Shown: positions 10,881 through 23,897, counted from the first letter of the stretch. The stretch is DNA of 64,000 nt from Sternotherus odoratus (GCA_032164245.1 JAVMKO010000001.1:290457041-290521040); one strand, 5' to 3'. A program made the numbers and translations. The notes: generated from the letters alone by a model not told the origin.

Positions 10881-12960
10881 AATGAATGCTATGGCAATTG
10901 TGCAGACGAGATAGTAGCCATCTGGATGCCATTCAAATGGACAGGGCATAGAATGACACCTTCTATAGGAATTCAATCTGGGCAGGGCTAGAACAAGCAG
11001 AATGAGGTTCCACGGTTGTCCAGTATGTCCATGTGTGGTGACAATAGGGTGGATGCCCTAGGGAAGCATTCCATGCTGGGATTTGTTCAAAAAATCCTTT
11101 TCTTGACCATGCTGAGAACGTTATACAATAGAGACTTGCCCTTTGTGCTTGGGCTCTCTTATACACCCACCACAAAGCCATCCTGCGGGAACCCCAGCCT
11201 ATGTTTCACTAGTTTAACAGTGGACTATGGACTTTGTATCAGCCAGTAGAATACGTTCTAATTGTTGAATTTCCTTTTGGGGTCCATGAGAGCTCCAGTC
11301 CCCTCAACCAGGAGCAGGACTGGTTTGCCATAGCAGATCTCCTTTGGGAGACAGGGTCATCTGCAGATCTAATGCTACATTAATCAGGCCTGAGAACCAC
11401 ACACTCATCAGCCAGTCTCACTGCTGCTCTCCTGTGCTTATCTTTTGTATTGTCCTGGAGAGCGGTGGAAAAGACGGAGAGGTGTAGGGAAGGTGGGGCA
11501 GAGACTGGAGTGCACTGGGACCGGGGGAAGGGGGAGGTAGAAATAAATAAATGGAGAGTCAAGAGGCCCCTTAGTGTTTTCCATGTCTGGGTCACGAGAG
11601 CTGTCTCCCGGGGGGAGGAGGAGGAGACAAGGCATGGCGAGCTGCCACAGAAGCTGGGAGCAATAAACCTGGACAAGGGCATGATGACCTGCGGCAATGG
11701 CTGAGGTGGCTTGTTCACTAGACAGTGAGGGAGGAGACCCAAGTGCTAGTCCTGACTCTATAGAGTGAAGCAGCTGAGAACCTATACAAAGCCTGGGAGG
11801 GACAAAGCTGTCAACTGGGGACGCCCTAGGACAGGAGCCAGGGAGGAGTCTCCTGAGAAGGACGGGCTGAGCTGGACCCAGTATCACTGCTGCCCAGAGC
11901 TGAATGGGGCCGTGAGTACTGGGGCTTGTGACTTTGCATTGGAAATAAAGAGAGAGGCTGTAGCTAGTTAAGTGGGGAGGTTGTCATTGTGTGTGGCTTT
12001 GCAGAGAGTGACAGAAGAGGGCACCGGTCCGGAGGGGTTTGTTGCAGAAAGTTTTACTGGTGCTGAAGACAAACCGGGAGCACCCAAGACTCACCGCCGG
12101 GCTGGAACTCTGCCCAGGACTTCTAAACTCTGTGTGCAGACACGTTGCTCAGTGTCTTTCCGACGGTGGTACCACGGGGCCTCTGGCGCCTTGTGTTGAA
12201 TACAACCCTGTTTTACCACTCCCCTGTATTTCCCCCCTGTTTTTTTCCTCCATTTATCCCTCTGTGAATATCCTGTGTTCACTGTACTACACTGGTGTGT
12301 GTGTATGTTCAGTACGGGGGGGTTGGAATAGGGGCCCTGCAGTGGAAGGAACTTTCCCTGCTCTGAGTTCCTGAATGTACCTTCTCTTGGCCAGAGCTGT
12401 CTACAGAGCAGACTTCATGTTGGCCACCAGGGCGCTAAAGTGACAGAGAGAGGGCAGCAGCACACTGGGTCCAAAGGCCCCTCAGCACGTTCTCCACTGT
12501 TGGTAGTGCCCAGGCTGCTTGTTCTGTGACCTGTGGGGAGGAGACAGCCGAACTGTGCAACCAGAGGGGCAGCTCCTGGTGCAAGTGATAGAGACTTGGG
12601 CGCCATCTTCCCTCTGGTGCGCTGCCCTTCTGTCTTCACCAGAGATGGGGCTGCTTCTCTATGGAGCCGATTCTTTTCCAATCCTGCGTGGCTCCTTTCC
12701 TGCTGGGGACGGGGGCAAGACGACCTCACTCAGACTGAGCTACGAGGGAAACCGCTCTCAGCGGACAGAGCTGGCCAAGCATCCAACGAGACATGCGAGA
12801 AGTGGGGAGCAGGAGACAGGCTTTTTGTGGCCTAGCTCGCTCCCTGAAGCCTGCCGGGGCGCCAGCCGCTGCAAGCGCCTCAGAAGGGGAAGCGGAGCAG
12901 AGAGGGCACAGGTGGGAGCCAGACGGACACGTCATGGAACCTAACCATCAGTCTAAAACT
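10881..12960. other. Unidentified region, no supported gene
   Basis: Several overlapping frames of 70-150 codons exist on both strands, but none shows a recognisable domain. The part from about 11750 to 12950 is moderately GC-rich and could be internal sequence of an old retroelement. I cannot confirm that from sequence alone. Confidence 0.3.
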
Positions 12961-15169
12961 TGGGAATAAAGTTTGGAATTTCCCTCTGTGCAGCAGGGTG
13001 GGCTGGGGAGCTGCTAGTGAATGACAGGGCTGGGTCTGCCCCCAAACTGCATGGGGGCTGAAGTATCCATCATCATGCAGCTGTGGGCCTCAGCACAAAG
13101 ACGGGGGAAGTACTCAGATAGCACTGAAGGGGGTGGGGGAGCTACAAATACCTAGATGAGAGGAAGATCGATGGGGCCTGGTTCTCCACTTCCTTGGATT
13201 GTGTGCGGTCAGGAGCACAAAGGAGGCATGGAACATCATCAAGTTAGAACGGTAGCATTTTACACCCTCTGTCTCTTTGCTTTGCACCCATGTAAGTAGC
13301 CAAAAAGAGTATCAGGCCCATATCGTCGATTCAGGTTTGTGACATAGACTAAAGCAAGTCCATGCATGGTTTTAAAACCAAGGTAAGCAGTTTTTATCTG
13401 AATCTTGAAACGAATGGGAAGCCAACAGAGTTATCTGAGGATGGAGTGATGTAGATTGGACTGGACTGCTCTGTCTGTGTGAGAAGGCAGGTAGTAGTCT
13501 TATGTACATTCTGGAGTAAGGAGGGTTGGTAATTGAGGAGACCCCAGAGAAGAAAGTTCAGCAATCAGGGATGGGGTTACAGATTGCTTCTCAAGATTGT
13601 GTTTTAAAATATAATCTGATTGTTTTTCAAGCCAAAAGGTTTCAGACCTTGGGGGTTTTGGGCACTGGAGGTGAAGTGAGGAGAAATGTGTAATGGAATT
13701 TGAAAACCTTGCATTTCATTTCCAGGTCTCAAAAAAAGGTCAGTTTTAAAAATGACTTTTGTAGTTTCCACTTTGAAACCAGACTTTGGAGGGAAAGTCA
13801 CCTGGTTTCACTAACAACGGAGCCTAATTCTGAGCAAAAAACAAATTCAATTTCCAACATCTGACTTTTGGAATTCGAAGTTTTATCATGGACGGGCATC
13901 GGTTTGCATCAACAATGTGAAAAATGTCAAGTTTTCTCACATTTTCACCATGCAAGTGGCCATTCTGGAGATATAATATGAGGAACAAGAGTTCCAGAGG
14001 GCAAAATGTCCCAGAACGATATGAACAAATCCTGATGAAAAGTCACTTCCACACAGCTCTAGGAATTGTACTGTCTCACTGATCAGTGCTCCATGAGCTG
14101 GTGCAGAGGGGAATGGGCCCATGACAACTCATCCCTGCCTCTTGGGGGCACTGTACACCTAGTCACCCCAAGGGAGAAGTCCCTGTGCTCCCCACCAAGT
14201 ACAGGGACTGCAATTTTGACAAAGATGTACCCGCATACCCGAGTCAGCTCTGCCACAATCTCCCCATTGTATTTCCCTTTAATGCAAGGCAGCCCCTTGC
14301 ATCATTTCCTGGTGTGTGTGCCTAGGGAACAACCAGCTGTTCCCTAATGACTATATTATCAGGCATCCCAGTTCATGGGCTTCTAAGGTGCTCTGTGCTT
14401 CTAGCCCTAATAGAACAGTTAGCAGCAGCAGGAGGGACTGTCTCCTGGCCTGACCAGCCTGTGGGGTACTAAAGGGGCAGTGGCACAGCCTGAGTTTCCT
14501 CCTGAAACACATTTAGGAAGGGGTAGCACCCAGCAGGAGGGATCATGCCCCAGTCTCCTGAAGACAATAGTAAGGTTCACTTACACAAGGCGAGTGGGAG
14601 AAGTGGGGGTTTTCCTGGAAATTGTGGGGCTGCCGAATCCCAAACCTCAGTGCAAGTCAGGAAGGTTGGTCCCAACCCTAGGGACCCATTTGCAGCCTAA
14701 GCCAAACACCTCAGGGTTTGTGTAGCCCTAAAGCTGTCCCAAAGGCACCATGAATTGACACTATTTGCCTTACGTGGAATGGGTTGCAGGGGATTTGCTG
14801 AATGCAGCCTAATTTCCATGTGTCTTATGATGAAACCGGCACTGCAGCCATTAAGACAGCACTGGCGTCTCCAGATGTGACAGTAAATCTGCGCAGGCAT
14901 ACATTTTAACAGCCTGCTGGGTTAGGAAGACATTTTATGATCTGGATGTATGAGGTTGTTTAGTGTCGGAGTAAAAAAAAATGGCAAACAGCTCCTACTA
15001 AATCTTTGTCTGAGTGTTCACTAGCCGGGTTATGGGTCAGAAACCATAAGGGCATTTGGGACGTATTAGGCCATTTTTGCATCAGAGTAGGGGCTAGATC
15101 ATCAGCTGGTATAAATCAATGTATTATTATTATTCAATTTATACAAAATAATTGACTTACACCTTATGT
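12961..15169. other. No gene; possible old repeats
   Basis: No supported coding region. At 15088-15165, gatcatcagctggtataaat ... gacttacaccttatg looks like a decayed copy of the foldback repeat best seen at 62350-62427. A block at 13320-13580 has a repeat-like look but is not assigned. Confidence 0.3.
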
Positions 15170-15428
15170 TGATGGATTCCAAGGCCAGAAGGGACCGTTG
15201 TGATCATTTCATCTGACCTGGGTAACAGTCCACAGAGCTTCCCCCCAAATATTGTCTTTTGAACTAGAGCAGATCTTTAGACCTACATCCAATCTTGTTT
15301 TAAAAAATTGTCAGTGATGGAGAAGCTACCACTACTAGACCGAAGTCCACTATCAAATATTTGCTCCCCAAGTAGGTAGTCAAAGACTGATCAAGTAATT
15401 CCTTACTCTTCTCTTTGCCAAGCTAAAG

Positions 15429-16358
15429 CAGGGGTGGGGAACCTTTTTTCTGCCAAGGGCCATTTGGATATTTATAACATCATTCGCGAGCCATACAAAA
15501 TTATCAACTTAAAAATTAGCCTGCTATATTTGGTCAAACATTTAACTAACTCACCCCTAATGTGATGGCTGGAACTGCTTCTCTTTGGTGAGGCGTGTGA
15601 TGTTAGCTGGTATTGATGATGTTGCTACTCGCAACTGCTTTTCCAGGTTTGCGTCCGTCAGTCTGGAGCGCAGTCGACTCCGGGGCACAGACCCTCCCCC
15701 CCTTTTGCACCGGGCACAGCCCCGCTGCAGGTCAGGGCCACCCCCCCTCTCCGAGGCCGGGCACAGCCCTGCCGCGAATCAGGGACACTGCTCCCCCCGC
15801 CCTTCCTCCAAGGCTGGGCACAGCCCTGCTGCGGGTCAGGGACACTGCTCACCTCCCCTTCGCCCCTCCGAGCCCGGGCACAGCCCTGCTGTGGGTCAGG
15901 GACACCGAGACTTCTCCCTCCTCTCCCGGGGCCAGGCACAGGCAGACATGCCACAGGTCAGGGGCACCTCCTTCCCCTAAACTCCGGGCGCAGCCCCACC
16001 GCGGGCTGGGGACCCAGGACCCCGGCTCCCACCTGCAGCCCCCACTACTTAGCTGGCAGTTCCAGCCTGGCTCCCAGGGTCAGCAGCCGCAGGGGCGGGG
16101 GTCTGCACTCCACGTGCTGCCATTGGCTGAAAGCTGATGTGGGGGGGCGGGGTCCCCTGCCTGCAGCTCCCATTGGCCACAATGTAGCCAATGCTCCTGG
16201 TAAGTGCAGCAGGGAGCAGAGACCCTCCTGCCGCTCCTGTGCCTAGGGGGCTGCAGGGTCCTAGTGTCCGCCTTTTCCTGGAGCAGGGCCAGAGGGCCAG
16301 AGCAAATGATTTTGCGGGCCTTATACGGCCCACGGGCCGAACGTCCTCCCCCCCCCCG
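15429..16358. mobile_element. Non-autonomous hAT in CR1
   Basis: The left end is caggggtggggaacc. The right end (ggcccacgggccgaacgtcc then a C run) is a degraded inverse of it. The 8-bp duplication agctaaag is exact (15421-15428 and 16359-16366). The interior has tandem segments of about 60 bp around cacagccctgctgcgggtca (15700-15960) and is GC-rich. The open frames across it, up to 174 codons, are composition artefacts. Confidence 0.88.
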
Positions 16359-16674
16359 AGCTAAAGAGATCCATCACTGTCCAACATGGTTTCTAAGCCT
16401 TTACTCATTTTTTGTCTCTTTTTTGAACCCTCAACAGTTTATCAACATCCTTCTTGAATTGTGGAGGCCAGAATGAGATGTAATATTCCAGCAGCGGTTG
16501 CATCAGTACTAAATACAGCAGTAAAATATCCTCTCTATTCCTACTTGATATTCCTGTTTCTGCATCCTGGGATTGCAGTAACCCTTTTGGCCACAGTGTC
16601 ACACCGGGAGCTCTTGTTCTGCTGATTATCCACCATAGCCCCCAAATCCTTTTCAGAGTCACTGCTTCCCAGGG

Positions 16675-17080
16675 AGGGGCTAGTGCAACCACTAGGCGAA
16701 CTAGCTGGCTGCCTAGGGCGCCAAGGAGTTGGGGGTGCCAAAAAGGCAAAAAATTTTTTTTACACAGTGGAGCACAAGGGGCTGCCGCTGCTCCCCGGCT
16801 CTACAGGGGCCACCCATGGTGCAGCCAGTCCCTCCCTCCATGGGAGCAGCAGGCTGTGGAGGTTAGAAGGGGAGGGTCAAGCGCTCAGCACACAGAGCAT
16901 AGGCGCCCCTCTGCCCCCACCCCCGCCCCACCCCGCCCCACCCCACCCCTTCCCCGCCCCCATGCCAACTCCGGGTGGAGGGGGTGGTGGGGAACTCTCG
17001 CCGGGTTCCATGGGTGGACTGGGGTGGGGTGCAAGGTGGAAGTTTCACCTAGGGTGCAAAATATCCTTTCACCAGCCCTG
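16675..17080. mobile_element. Second hAT in the same CR1
   Basis: The left end aggggctagtgcaac and right end tttcaccagccct are inverted. The flanking duplications tcccaggg (16667-16674) and tcccatgg (17081-17088) differ at one base of eight. The host CR1 resumes immediately after. The interior is GC-rich with a run of ccccgccccaccccgcccca and encodes nothing. Confidence 0.82.
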
Positions 17081-17513
17081 TCCCATGGTAATGTCCCCCA
17101 CCCTGTAAGTGGGGCCTACAGTCTTTGTTCCTAGATGTCTACATTGAGCTGTATTAAAACACCTGTTGTTTGCTTGCACCCAGCTTACCAAGTGATCCAG
17201 AGCTCTCTGTATCAGTGACCTGTCCCCCTCTTCATTATTCACCACTCCCCCAATCTGTGTGTCACCTGCAAACTTTATCAGTGATGGTTTTATGTGGTTT
17301 TCCAGGTCATTGATAAAATAGCATTAGTCTGACAGGCTCTATTTCCCATCATTGGCATTCATTAGATTAGCCTCCTTGAATTCTTTCTTAATCAAGACCC
17401 ATATCAAGACTTTCGTGCCCAGGAGCAATGGCAGACTGACAAGCCTATAATTACTCAGCTCATCCTGTTGACCCTTTTTAAACATTGGCAAAACATTAGT
17501 TTTCTTTATAGTG

Positions 17514-17608
17514 GATCACATACTAGACATGAATCAATAATGTGATGCAGCTGTGAAAAAAGCTAAAATCATTCTGGGCTGTATTAACAGGAGTGTCAAA
17601 TGTAAGAC
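17514..17608 (+). mobile_element. CR1 reverse-transcriptase fragment
   Basis: The text gatcacatactagacatgaa ... gctgtattaacaggagtgtc matches the reverse transcriptase region of CR1 in sense orientation. It is opposite to the CR1 just upstream, so it is a separate fragment. Confidence 0.65.
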
Positions 17609-17705
17609 ATGGGAGGCAAGTCACTTAGCCGCTCTGTGCCTCAATTCCCCACCTGTAACATGGGGATAATAGCACTGCCCTGCCTCACAGAGGGGCTGTG
17701 AAATT
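17609..17705 (+). mobile_element. MIR-type SINE fragment
   Basis: The text caagtcacttagccgctctg ... acatggggataatagcact is the conserved MIR core and tail region in sense orientation. Confidence 0.75.
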
Positions 17706-18282
17706 AAAGATTGTGGGAACTTAGATGCCATGGTAATGCAGGTCAGGTAAGTACCTTAGACAGATGTATTTTGTGACATGAGACTGGTTCACTTTTGTGA
17801 TCATACTGAAAGTTCTGAACCTGATACATGGAGAGAGCCCAGCTGGGAAATGAATATGGGACTTTCTGCTGGTATTTTTTGACATAGAAACGTGGACATC
17901 GAAGACAGGAAAAAGCAAAGACTTACCAAGGCCCCTTCAATCACCCATCTGCTCCTACCGGATGATTCCACCACTCAGGGATTCAGAAGGTGAAAATCCC
18001 CTACAAGTATGCCCCAACATTTCTTTTTGACCCCCAAATGTGATGATCTGGTAAGATCTGTGGAAGTGATCAAGAATCAGCCTGGTCAAGTATACTTAAA
18101 TATCCATGGTTAAGTGTCCACGACAGCTATCTACCCTGAGATACAATTAGTTTCCTTACATTTCAGTAATGATGGATTTTGCCTCTTGGGGGAGAGGATT
18201 CCAAACTTTGATCACCTTCTCGGATACAAAGCCCTACTTGTCTTTAATCCAAAATGTGAAGATTTCAGTTTTCCAGGAACAC
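17706..18282. other. No gene recognised
   Basis: Nothing supportable is visible in this stretch. Confidence 0.4.
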
Positions 18283-18540
18283 ACTGTTATTATTTATATT
18301 GGAGCAGCATCAAAAGGCCCCCACTGGGATCCAGGTCCCATTGTACATGGTGTTGTACATATGCAGAGAGACAGTCTCTGCCCCCAAAAGGCTTATGCTC
18401 TAAACAAACCAGAGGACACTTTACAGGTAGAGTTCTGAGGCACACAGGAATACTGTAGCAAAGGCAGGAATTGAAGCTAAAGGGTCTGAGTCCTCGCTCA
18501 ATGCCTTAACCACAAGACCACCCTTCTATACATTTGCAGG
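18283..18540 (-). mobile_element. MIR/L2-type SINE
   Basis: On the plus strand the order is atttatattggagcagcat, gatccaggtcccattgtaca, gagacagtctctgccccc, then ttaaccacaagaccaccctt. This is the reverse of a MIR-type element with an L2-like tail: tail first, then the 'cca-tag' head region. The frame at 18114-18458 overlapping it is chance. Confidence 0.7.
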
Positions 18541-18841
18541 TTGATGCTTGGTTCAAACAGCTCATCATTCACCAAACCATCACACTTCAGCAGCTACAAA
18601 AAGATCCCATCATACCTTTCTCTTCAGCCAACAACGCAACCTGAAGCTCTTGTGACTCTCATTACAGCCAAGATGCTCACTATCTTTGATCAGCGTGATT
18701 TATGTCTCTAGTAACCGTTCAGTTTGTTTTGGAGTCTTTACTTTTAAAATCCCCACAGACTTTAACATGTATTTCATGAGAATTGAAATGCTGGTGAAAG
18801 ATGCCCAGTTGACACTGTAAAGAATGAAGTCTTCTTTAGGT

Positions 18842-19035
18842 TACACTGCCTTCAGAGCATGTATAGACATACTGGAGCTAGCTTTAATCTAGCTAGTTTA
18901 GGTACCAATAGCAGTGAAACCATGTTGCAGCTTCACAGCGATTGGTACCTGAACAAACTACATTAAACTTAGCTCCAATATGTCTACACACGCTGCAATC
19001 ACGCCTCCGATTGCCATGTAGACAGACCCTCTTTC
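18842..19035. mobile_element. Snap-back MITE copy
   Basis: The left half, with ggagctagctttaatctagc and ggtaccaatagcagtgaaac, pairs in inverse with the right half (gattggtacctgaacaaact, gctccaatatgtctacaca). The organisation resembles 36218-36549 and 49560-49832. The outer ends are approximate. Confidence 0.55.
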
Positions 19036-21551
19036 TCCAAATAACAGGTACGGCATGGGTAGTGAAAGCTTCTTTCCGCCAAAGTGCCTCAGTGCTGACC
19101 TCTAGGGAAGAGAGGGGAATTAGTGCTGCTTGGCCAGTTGCATAAGAGCCAACGAGGGGACTTAGCAGTGGAGAGTTTGGGTTTTGAGGATACACGTCTT
19201 CTTGGAACTGAGCCCCGGTCAGACAATGAGTCAATGACAATTTTTGCCCACTAAAGGCTGGCTTAGATTTGACCCAGCAACCAAAATGCTTCAAAGCCAA
19301 TAATCACCCAGTCCCACACAGACTATTCCCTCCTAGCACTCAGCACAATGCCTGCTCTCCCCCTACCCATCTGACTGCAGCCCCTGGGTGCTATCATAAT
19401 ACAAATTACTAATAGCCCTCTAACTCACAATCAGAGCGTACCTTAGAAATGCCATACACTTCCCCAACCTTTAGGAATTTCCCCAAATCCTACCCGTTCC
19501 GAGCAAATTCCCTGGTTGCTTATTTTATAAAAATCCAGCTGCTTCTTGTATTGTCCCTTTACAGCGATTATCTCAAGGATTTCCCGTAGTTTGGGCTGCA
19601 GCTTGTGCAATCTTGACCTGTAGTATGAAGAGCAAAGCCAACGAATAAAATAACAGGGCACAGCATCTTCTCCAGCTAATATTCCACTGGGGTCAGCTAA
19701 ACGACCAGAAGGGAAATCCCTGCCAAAATTAAGGAAATTGTAATACCTCTCTTGTTCTAAGGGGTGCTCCCATCAGAGTCAGGGCTCGCTTCCAAAGGCA
19801 TAGGCTGGGCTCCAGGCTCAGGTCATTGTTATTATGCAAATATTGACTAGTGTTGAAGGAAATGGCAATAAAGTATTGTCAAAGGGAACAGAAAATATTG
19901 AGTTTGGGTTGCAACATCTGAAGCCAGAGGACGAGGGCATTTTTGCACCAGCAAGGTGACTGCTGCAAGCCAGTGGCAACAATTGAATTTTTTTGTTTTA
20001 ACTGGAGTTCTGAGCGCTGGCAAAAAATTACGGAAACACTAGCTAGTGTATGGAAACTTCTTATTGTCCCGGATTTGGGTCCTGTAATGATCCCAGCAAT
20101 GATCCAACACATACAGCAAGACTAATAAAGATCTATCTGGCAGGAACAAGAGAGGAATATTACACATTACGGACTGGCCCCAGGAAGAAAAGGTCTAGTT
20201 GGAATAATATTGGGGAAAGATGGAAACGCTGTGTATAGCGTAGTGCATGAAAAAGGCAAAGAGCGCAACCAAGAATTATGAGACAGAAACTCTGTAATGG
20301 GATATACCGGGCAGGGAAGCATCTGGTGGAAGGTTATGGGCCAAATTCAGAGGTGACACATCCGGTGGTATAAGTTACACATTGGTGAATGCAACCGAGG
20401 CTAAATGCATGTAACATACCCATGCGGGGTCCAGGAGGAGGTTTGTGGAGTTTGTACAACCCCGTTGCCTAAGGGGAGTGAGTCTGGGCAACATTTACCC
20501 TGCAGGTCAATCCATGTGCCTGTGCAGCAGAACCAAATTAACTCCTCACAAACCGGGATAAAACACTGGGACAAGTTAGCTTTATGCAGAAGCTGCTACT
20601 CACCCGTTACTAAAGCGCGGCTATGGCACCACCTTATGTTATAATATGTAAATATTGAGGCTGCTCAGTGCCAAAGCAGCGTGCCCGGTGTACTACAGCC
20701 AATAACTACTCAGTCAGGGCTAAGGGAAAGGGTATTTTCCAAGGCTGGCAGGAAGGGGGAAGGTTGCAGATTCCTTAGGTACAGAGGCTAAAACAATCCC
20801 AGGTCAAGGTCAGCAACAGCAGTACATGTTTGGGTCCCTGGGGCGATCCACTTGAGGGTCAGAGCTCTTCAGGCTTCATTACCTGGGTGTCCTCTCCTGT
20901 CCAGTCTCTATTCAAGCAAATAGAAGTTCGTGTTTTTCCAGGACAGGCTCAGTTAGTGTCTCTCATTGGAGCCCCTCTGCGCTTGCTCCCTGCCCAGCTG
21001 CTACTGCTCCCCCGTGAATCCCACTCCGACCTGCACCCAGCTGTGATGTCCCGCAATCACTGCCTGTCCATGCACGGCTCTGTACATGGCTCCTGGCGGT
21101 TCCTCTCTGTAGCCAGTTTCTCTGCCCTTCCTGGCTCGCTGTGGGGCTGCTGCTCCTTCCCAACAGAGTCCTGCCACTTCCTGGCTCAGGACCCTTCCCC
21201 AGCCAGGGGAAAGGGGAGTGGAGTGGGGAGAGGGAGGATGTCACATGCTTAGCACAGCAATCACAAGTGGATATGTATCAGCCATCAGTCTGCCCTCAGT
21301 TCTAGTCAGGTAATCGCACTGAAGCCAAGCAGGAGCGGAGTTTTGCCCTAGGTTAAGGTCTACTTTAATTTACAGCCTCCCTTTCATGCTATACCCCCTC
21401 TCTACTGGGCCTTCAGCATGCAAATTGCTCCAGCTTGAAGTCCTGTATGTGACAGCCACCTTTGCAAGGAGATGTCAAAGGAAGGTGTTTGCCAGTGGCT
21501 ATGTTTGAAATCTCCATTCATCCAAATATGACTTTTCTCTTTGCCCTTTAT
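19036..21551. other. No gene recognised
   Basis: No coding or RNA feature is supported. The block around 20340-20560 has repeat-like phrasing, but I cannot place it. The frames at 20830-21252 lie in moderately GC-rich DNA with no domain. Confidence 0.35.
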
Positions 21552-22005
21552 CAGGGATGAAAGTGAGCTGGTACGGGCCAGTACGGTGTACCGGGAAGAA
21601 GCCGTGGCAGTGCTTTAACCTCCCTTCCCCTTTCGCCCCCTCCGGCCACCAACGAGGGGGGCAGTGGGAGGGGGGTTGGGGTTGGGGAAGGGGGAGGAGA
21701 GGACAAAGGAAGCAGCTGCCCTGGGGCCAGTGATTTAAAAGGGCCCGGGATTCTGGCTGCTGCTGCTGTGGTGGCTGGAGCCCCAGGCCCTTTAAATTGT
21801 CACCGGAGCCCCGGGTGGTACAGGCTAGGCAGTCTGGAAGGGCTAGCTGGGGGACACTGACTCCCATCCCCGCTTTTTCTGACCCAGGCTCTGGCACCGG
21901 TAAGTCTTCGGTTACTTTCGCCCCTCCCCACACCCACCCACACACAGACACTCACTCCTCCTCCTCCTACTACTACTACGCAGTACAAATACCTGTTCAG
22001 CCCTA
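21552..22005. mobile_element. hAT-like non-autonomous element
   Basis: The left end cagggatgaaagtgagctgg and the right end caaatacctgttcagccct are inverted with decay. The interior is GC-rich with G-runs in the left half and CT-rich repeats ((TCC/TAC)n near 21955-21980) in the right half. No clean 8-bp duplication was found, so the superfamily call rests on end structure alone. Confidence 0.55.
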
Positions 22006-22317
22006 TAGTGGTTCCAGCGTATAGTAAAGATCAATCCACATTGGACACACTTTAATGAAAGGGTCCAAGAGGAGATGGTGGGGACCGGCGGGCCATTTTT
22101 GCGATTCAGTTTCCTTTTAGTTGAGGTCTTTCCTTTTAAATTTGGTTCATGGTTGTTTCAGTTGGTATTAGTTTGTTTTTCCTTCATTGCTCCCTTGCAT
22201 CTCTCACCAAATGATTCAAATGCTCACCAAGCTAAAGGTTCGATTACCAGCCAGGCCTCCGTTTGGCTTTTGCCTCAGGGTTCATATTTACAATGGGGAT
22301 CATCTTCTTTCCTTTGT

Positions 22318-22440
22318 CTGCCTTGTCTATTTAGATTGTAAACTCCTTTAGGCAGGGACTGTGTAGCACTTAGCACAATGACACTTTGCTATTGGTTGGG
22401 ACTCTGCATTACCGTCAGAAAAATAGCATATACTAATAAA
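22318..22440 (+). mobile_element. MIR/L2-type tail fragment
   Basis: The text gattgtaaactcctttaggc then agggactgtgtagcacttag and attaccgtcagaaaaatag is the characteristic 3' tail shared by L2 and MIR elements. Confidence 0.65.
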
Positions 22441-22718
22441 GGCCTGCATTGCCTAGGGAGAGTTGTATGCAAGAAAGAAGCATGTTTGGCTAGCCAGGTT
22501 TTGCTGGTTGTATCACTTGCACAAGCGCACCACAAATGCACGTCTGGTGGTGGTGGTGCATGTCCCTGGCCGAGCAGAGCCTGACTGCTGAAAATCAGGT
22601 CGTAGCAGACAGCTGTCAGTTATATTTCCTCACATCATGAATGAAATGCCCTGTTGGGTGTGTTCCAGTAACTCTTACATATGCAGTAACTCCTTTCTTG
22701 ATGTGCAGTGCCCTATCA

Positions 22719-22877
22719 GAATTATAGAATATCAGGGTTGGAAGGGACCTCAGGAGGTCATCTAGTCCAACCCCCCTGCTCAAAGCAGGACCAGTCTCCA
22801 ACTAAATCATTCCCGACAGGGCTTTGTCAAGCTTGACTGTAAAAAACCCTCTAAGGAAGGAGATTCCACCACCAGGC
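22719..22877 (-). mobile_element. CR1 LINE 3' end
   Basis: The plus strand reads agaattatagaatatcaggg, ttggaagggacctcaggagg, tcatctagtccaaccccc. This is the inverse of the CR1 3' terminus (which ends in an attctatg-type repeat). It is a short 5'-truncated copy of about 160 bases, similar in its first 60 bases to the SINE tail at 50194. Confidence 0.85.
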
Positions 22878-23244
22878 ATCAAAGGGACTCCTTCCATGAG
22901 TAAGGACCACAGGATCAAGCCCTTAAGACCTATGCAACCCTTGCAAAAACCAGGCATGCAATCCAGATATCACATTACACCTGCAAACTGCAGAAATAAC
23001 CCTATTCAATTTGCAGTTGGGGGTGGCATCCCTGAGACACAGGGGCCTTACCCTGCCCTAAGGAGAGCTGTTGGAGTGACAGGTGGGAGCTGCTCCAACA
23101 TCGGGCTGCTGTTTTACGTTAACAGGTTGCTCATTAAAGAAGTTGTCAGTTGCTGGGATCTGCGCTCTGTCTGAAGCTGCACGGTTCGCAGACTAAAACA
23201 ACACAGGTGGGAGAGAGGGGGGCTCTCCCTTTTTACCTCTAGGT
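22878..23244. other. No gene recognised
   Basis: Nothing supportable beyond the flanking elements. Confidence 0.4.
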
Positions 23245-23897
23245 CAAAGGTGGGCAAACATTTTGGCCCAAGGACCACACCGAGGTTGCAAAATTGTGCA
23301 GAGGGCCGGGTAGGGAAGGCTGTGCTTCCCCAAACAGCCTGGCCTCGCCCCCTATCTGGCCCCTTCCCACTCCCGTCCCCTGACTGCCCCCTTCAGAATC
23401 CCTGACCCATCCAACCCCCCCGTTCCTTGTCCTCTGACTGCCCCCTCCAGAGACCCCCCACCCTAAATGCCCCCCCAGCACCCTCCCCACCCAACACCCT
23501 CTGCTCCCTGTCCCCTGACTGCCCCGACCCCTATCCACTCCCCGCCCCATCCAACCACCCCTGCTCCATGAACATCCTGTCCAGAGACACACCCCCTGCC
23601 CCTAGCCAACCCACCCTTCTCCCTGTTCCCGGACTGCCCCCCCCCAGGAGTCCCTGCCCCTTATCGAACCCCCCGGCACCAGCCCCCTTACCATGAGGCT
23701 CAGAGGAGCATGTTTGGGTCTGTGCAGAGCCAGACACTCTGCCCCGGGGGAGCGCGCAGCCCCACCCCTGAGAATGCTGCCCATGTGGCGGCGTGACTCT
23801 GAGGAAGGTGTCGGGGGCAGCCTCCCTGTCCTGGGGGTTATACAGGACGGTCCTGCGGGCCGGATGTGGCCCACAGGCCATAGTTTGCCCACCCCTG
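23245..23897. mobile_element. Non-autonomous hAT
   Basis: The left end caaaggtgggcaaacatttt and right end tagtttgcccacccctg are inverted. The 8-bp duplication ctctaggt is exact (23237-23244 and 23898-23905). The subterminal stretches ggcccaaggaccacac and ggatgtggcccacaggcc mirror each other. The interior has loose repeats around ccctgactgccccc. The open frames of 89-117 codons are artefacts. Confidence 0.92.

Larger units (their letters stand above)
15170..17511 (-). mobile_element. CR1 LINE (3' part), interrupted by two hATs
   Basis: The element runs on the minus strand in three pieces: 15170-15428, 16359-16674 and 17081-17511. The 3' end is at the low-coordinate side (gattccaaggccagaaggga on the plus strand). 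The minus-strand reading across 16405-16560 contains peptide FWPPQFKKDVDKLLRVQK, matching the C-terminal part of the CR1 reverse transcriptase ORF2. The segment to 17511 continues into the reverse transcriptase region with many stops and shifts. It is a dead copy, and removing the two hATs restores one continuous CR1 alignment. Confidence 0.85.

Noticed and set aside
10300..10932. 210-codon frame and overlapping frames on both strands
   Set aside because: They sit in the GC-rich core of a hAT with an exact 8-bp duplication; no transposase or other domain.
9832..11320. Transposase remnant split by the 9840-10872 hAT
   Set aside because: The flanking sequence is continuous across the duplication, but no transposase motif could be recognised on either strand.
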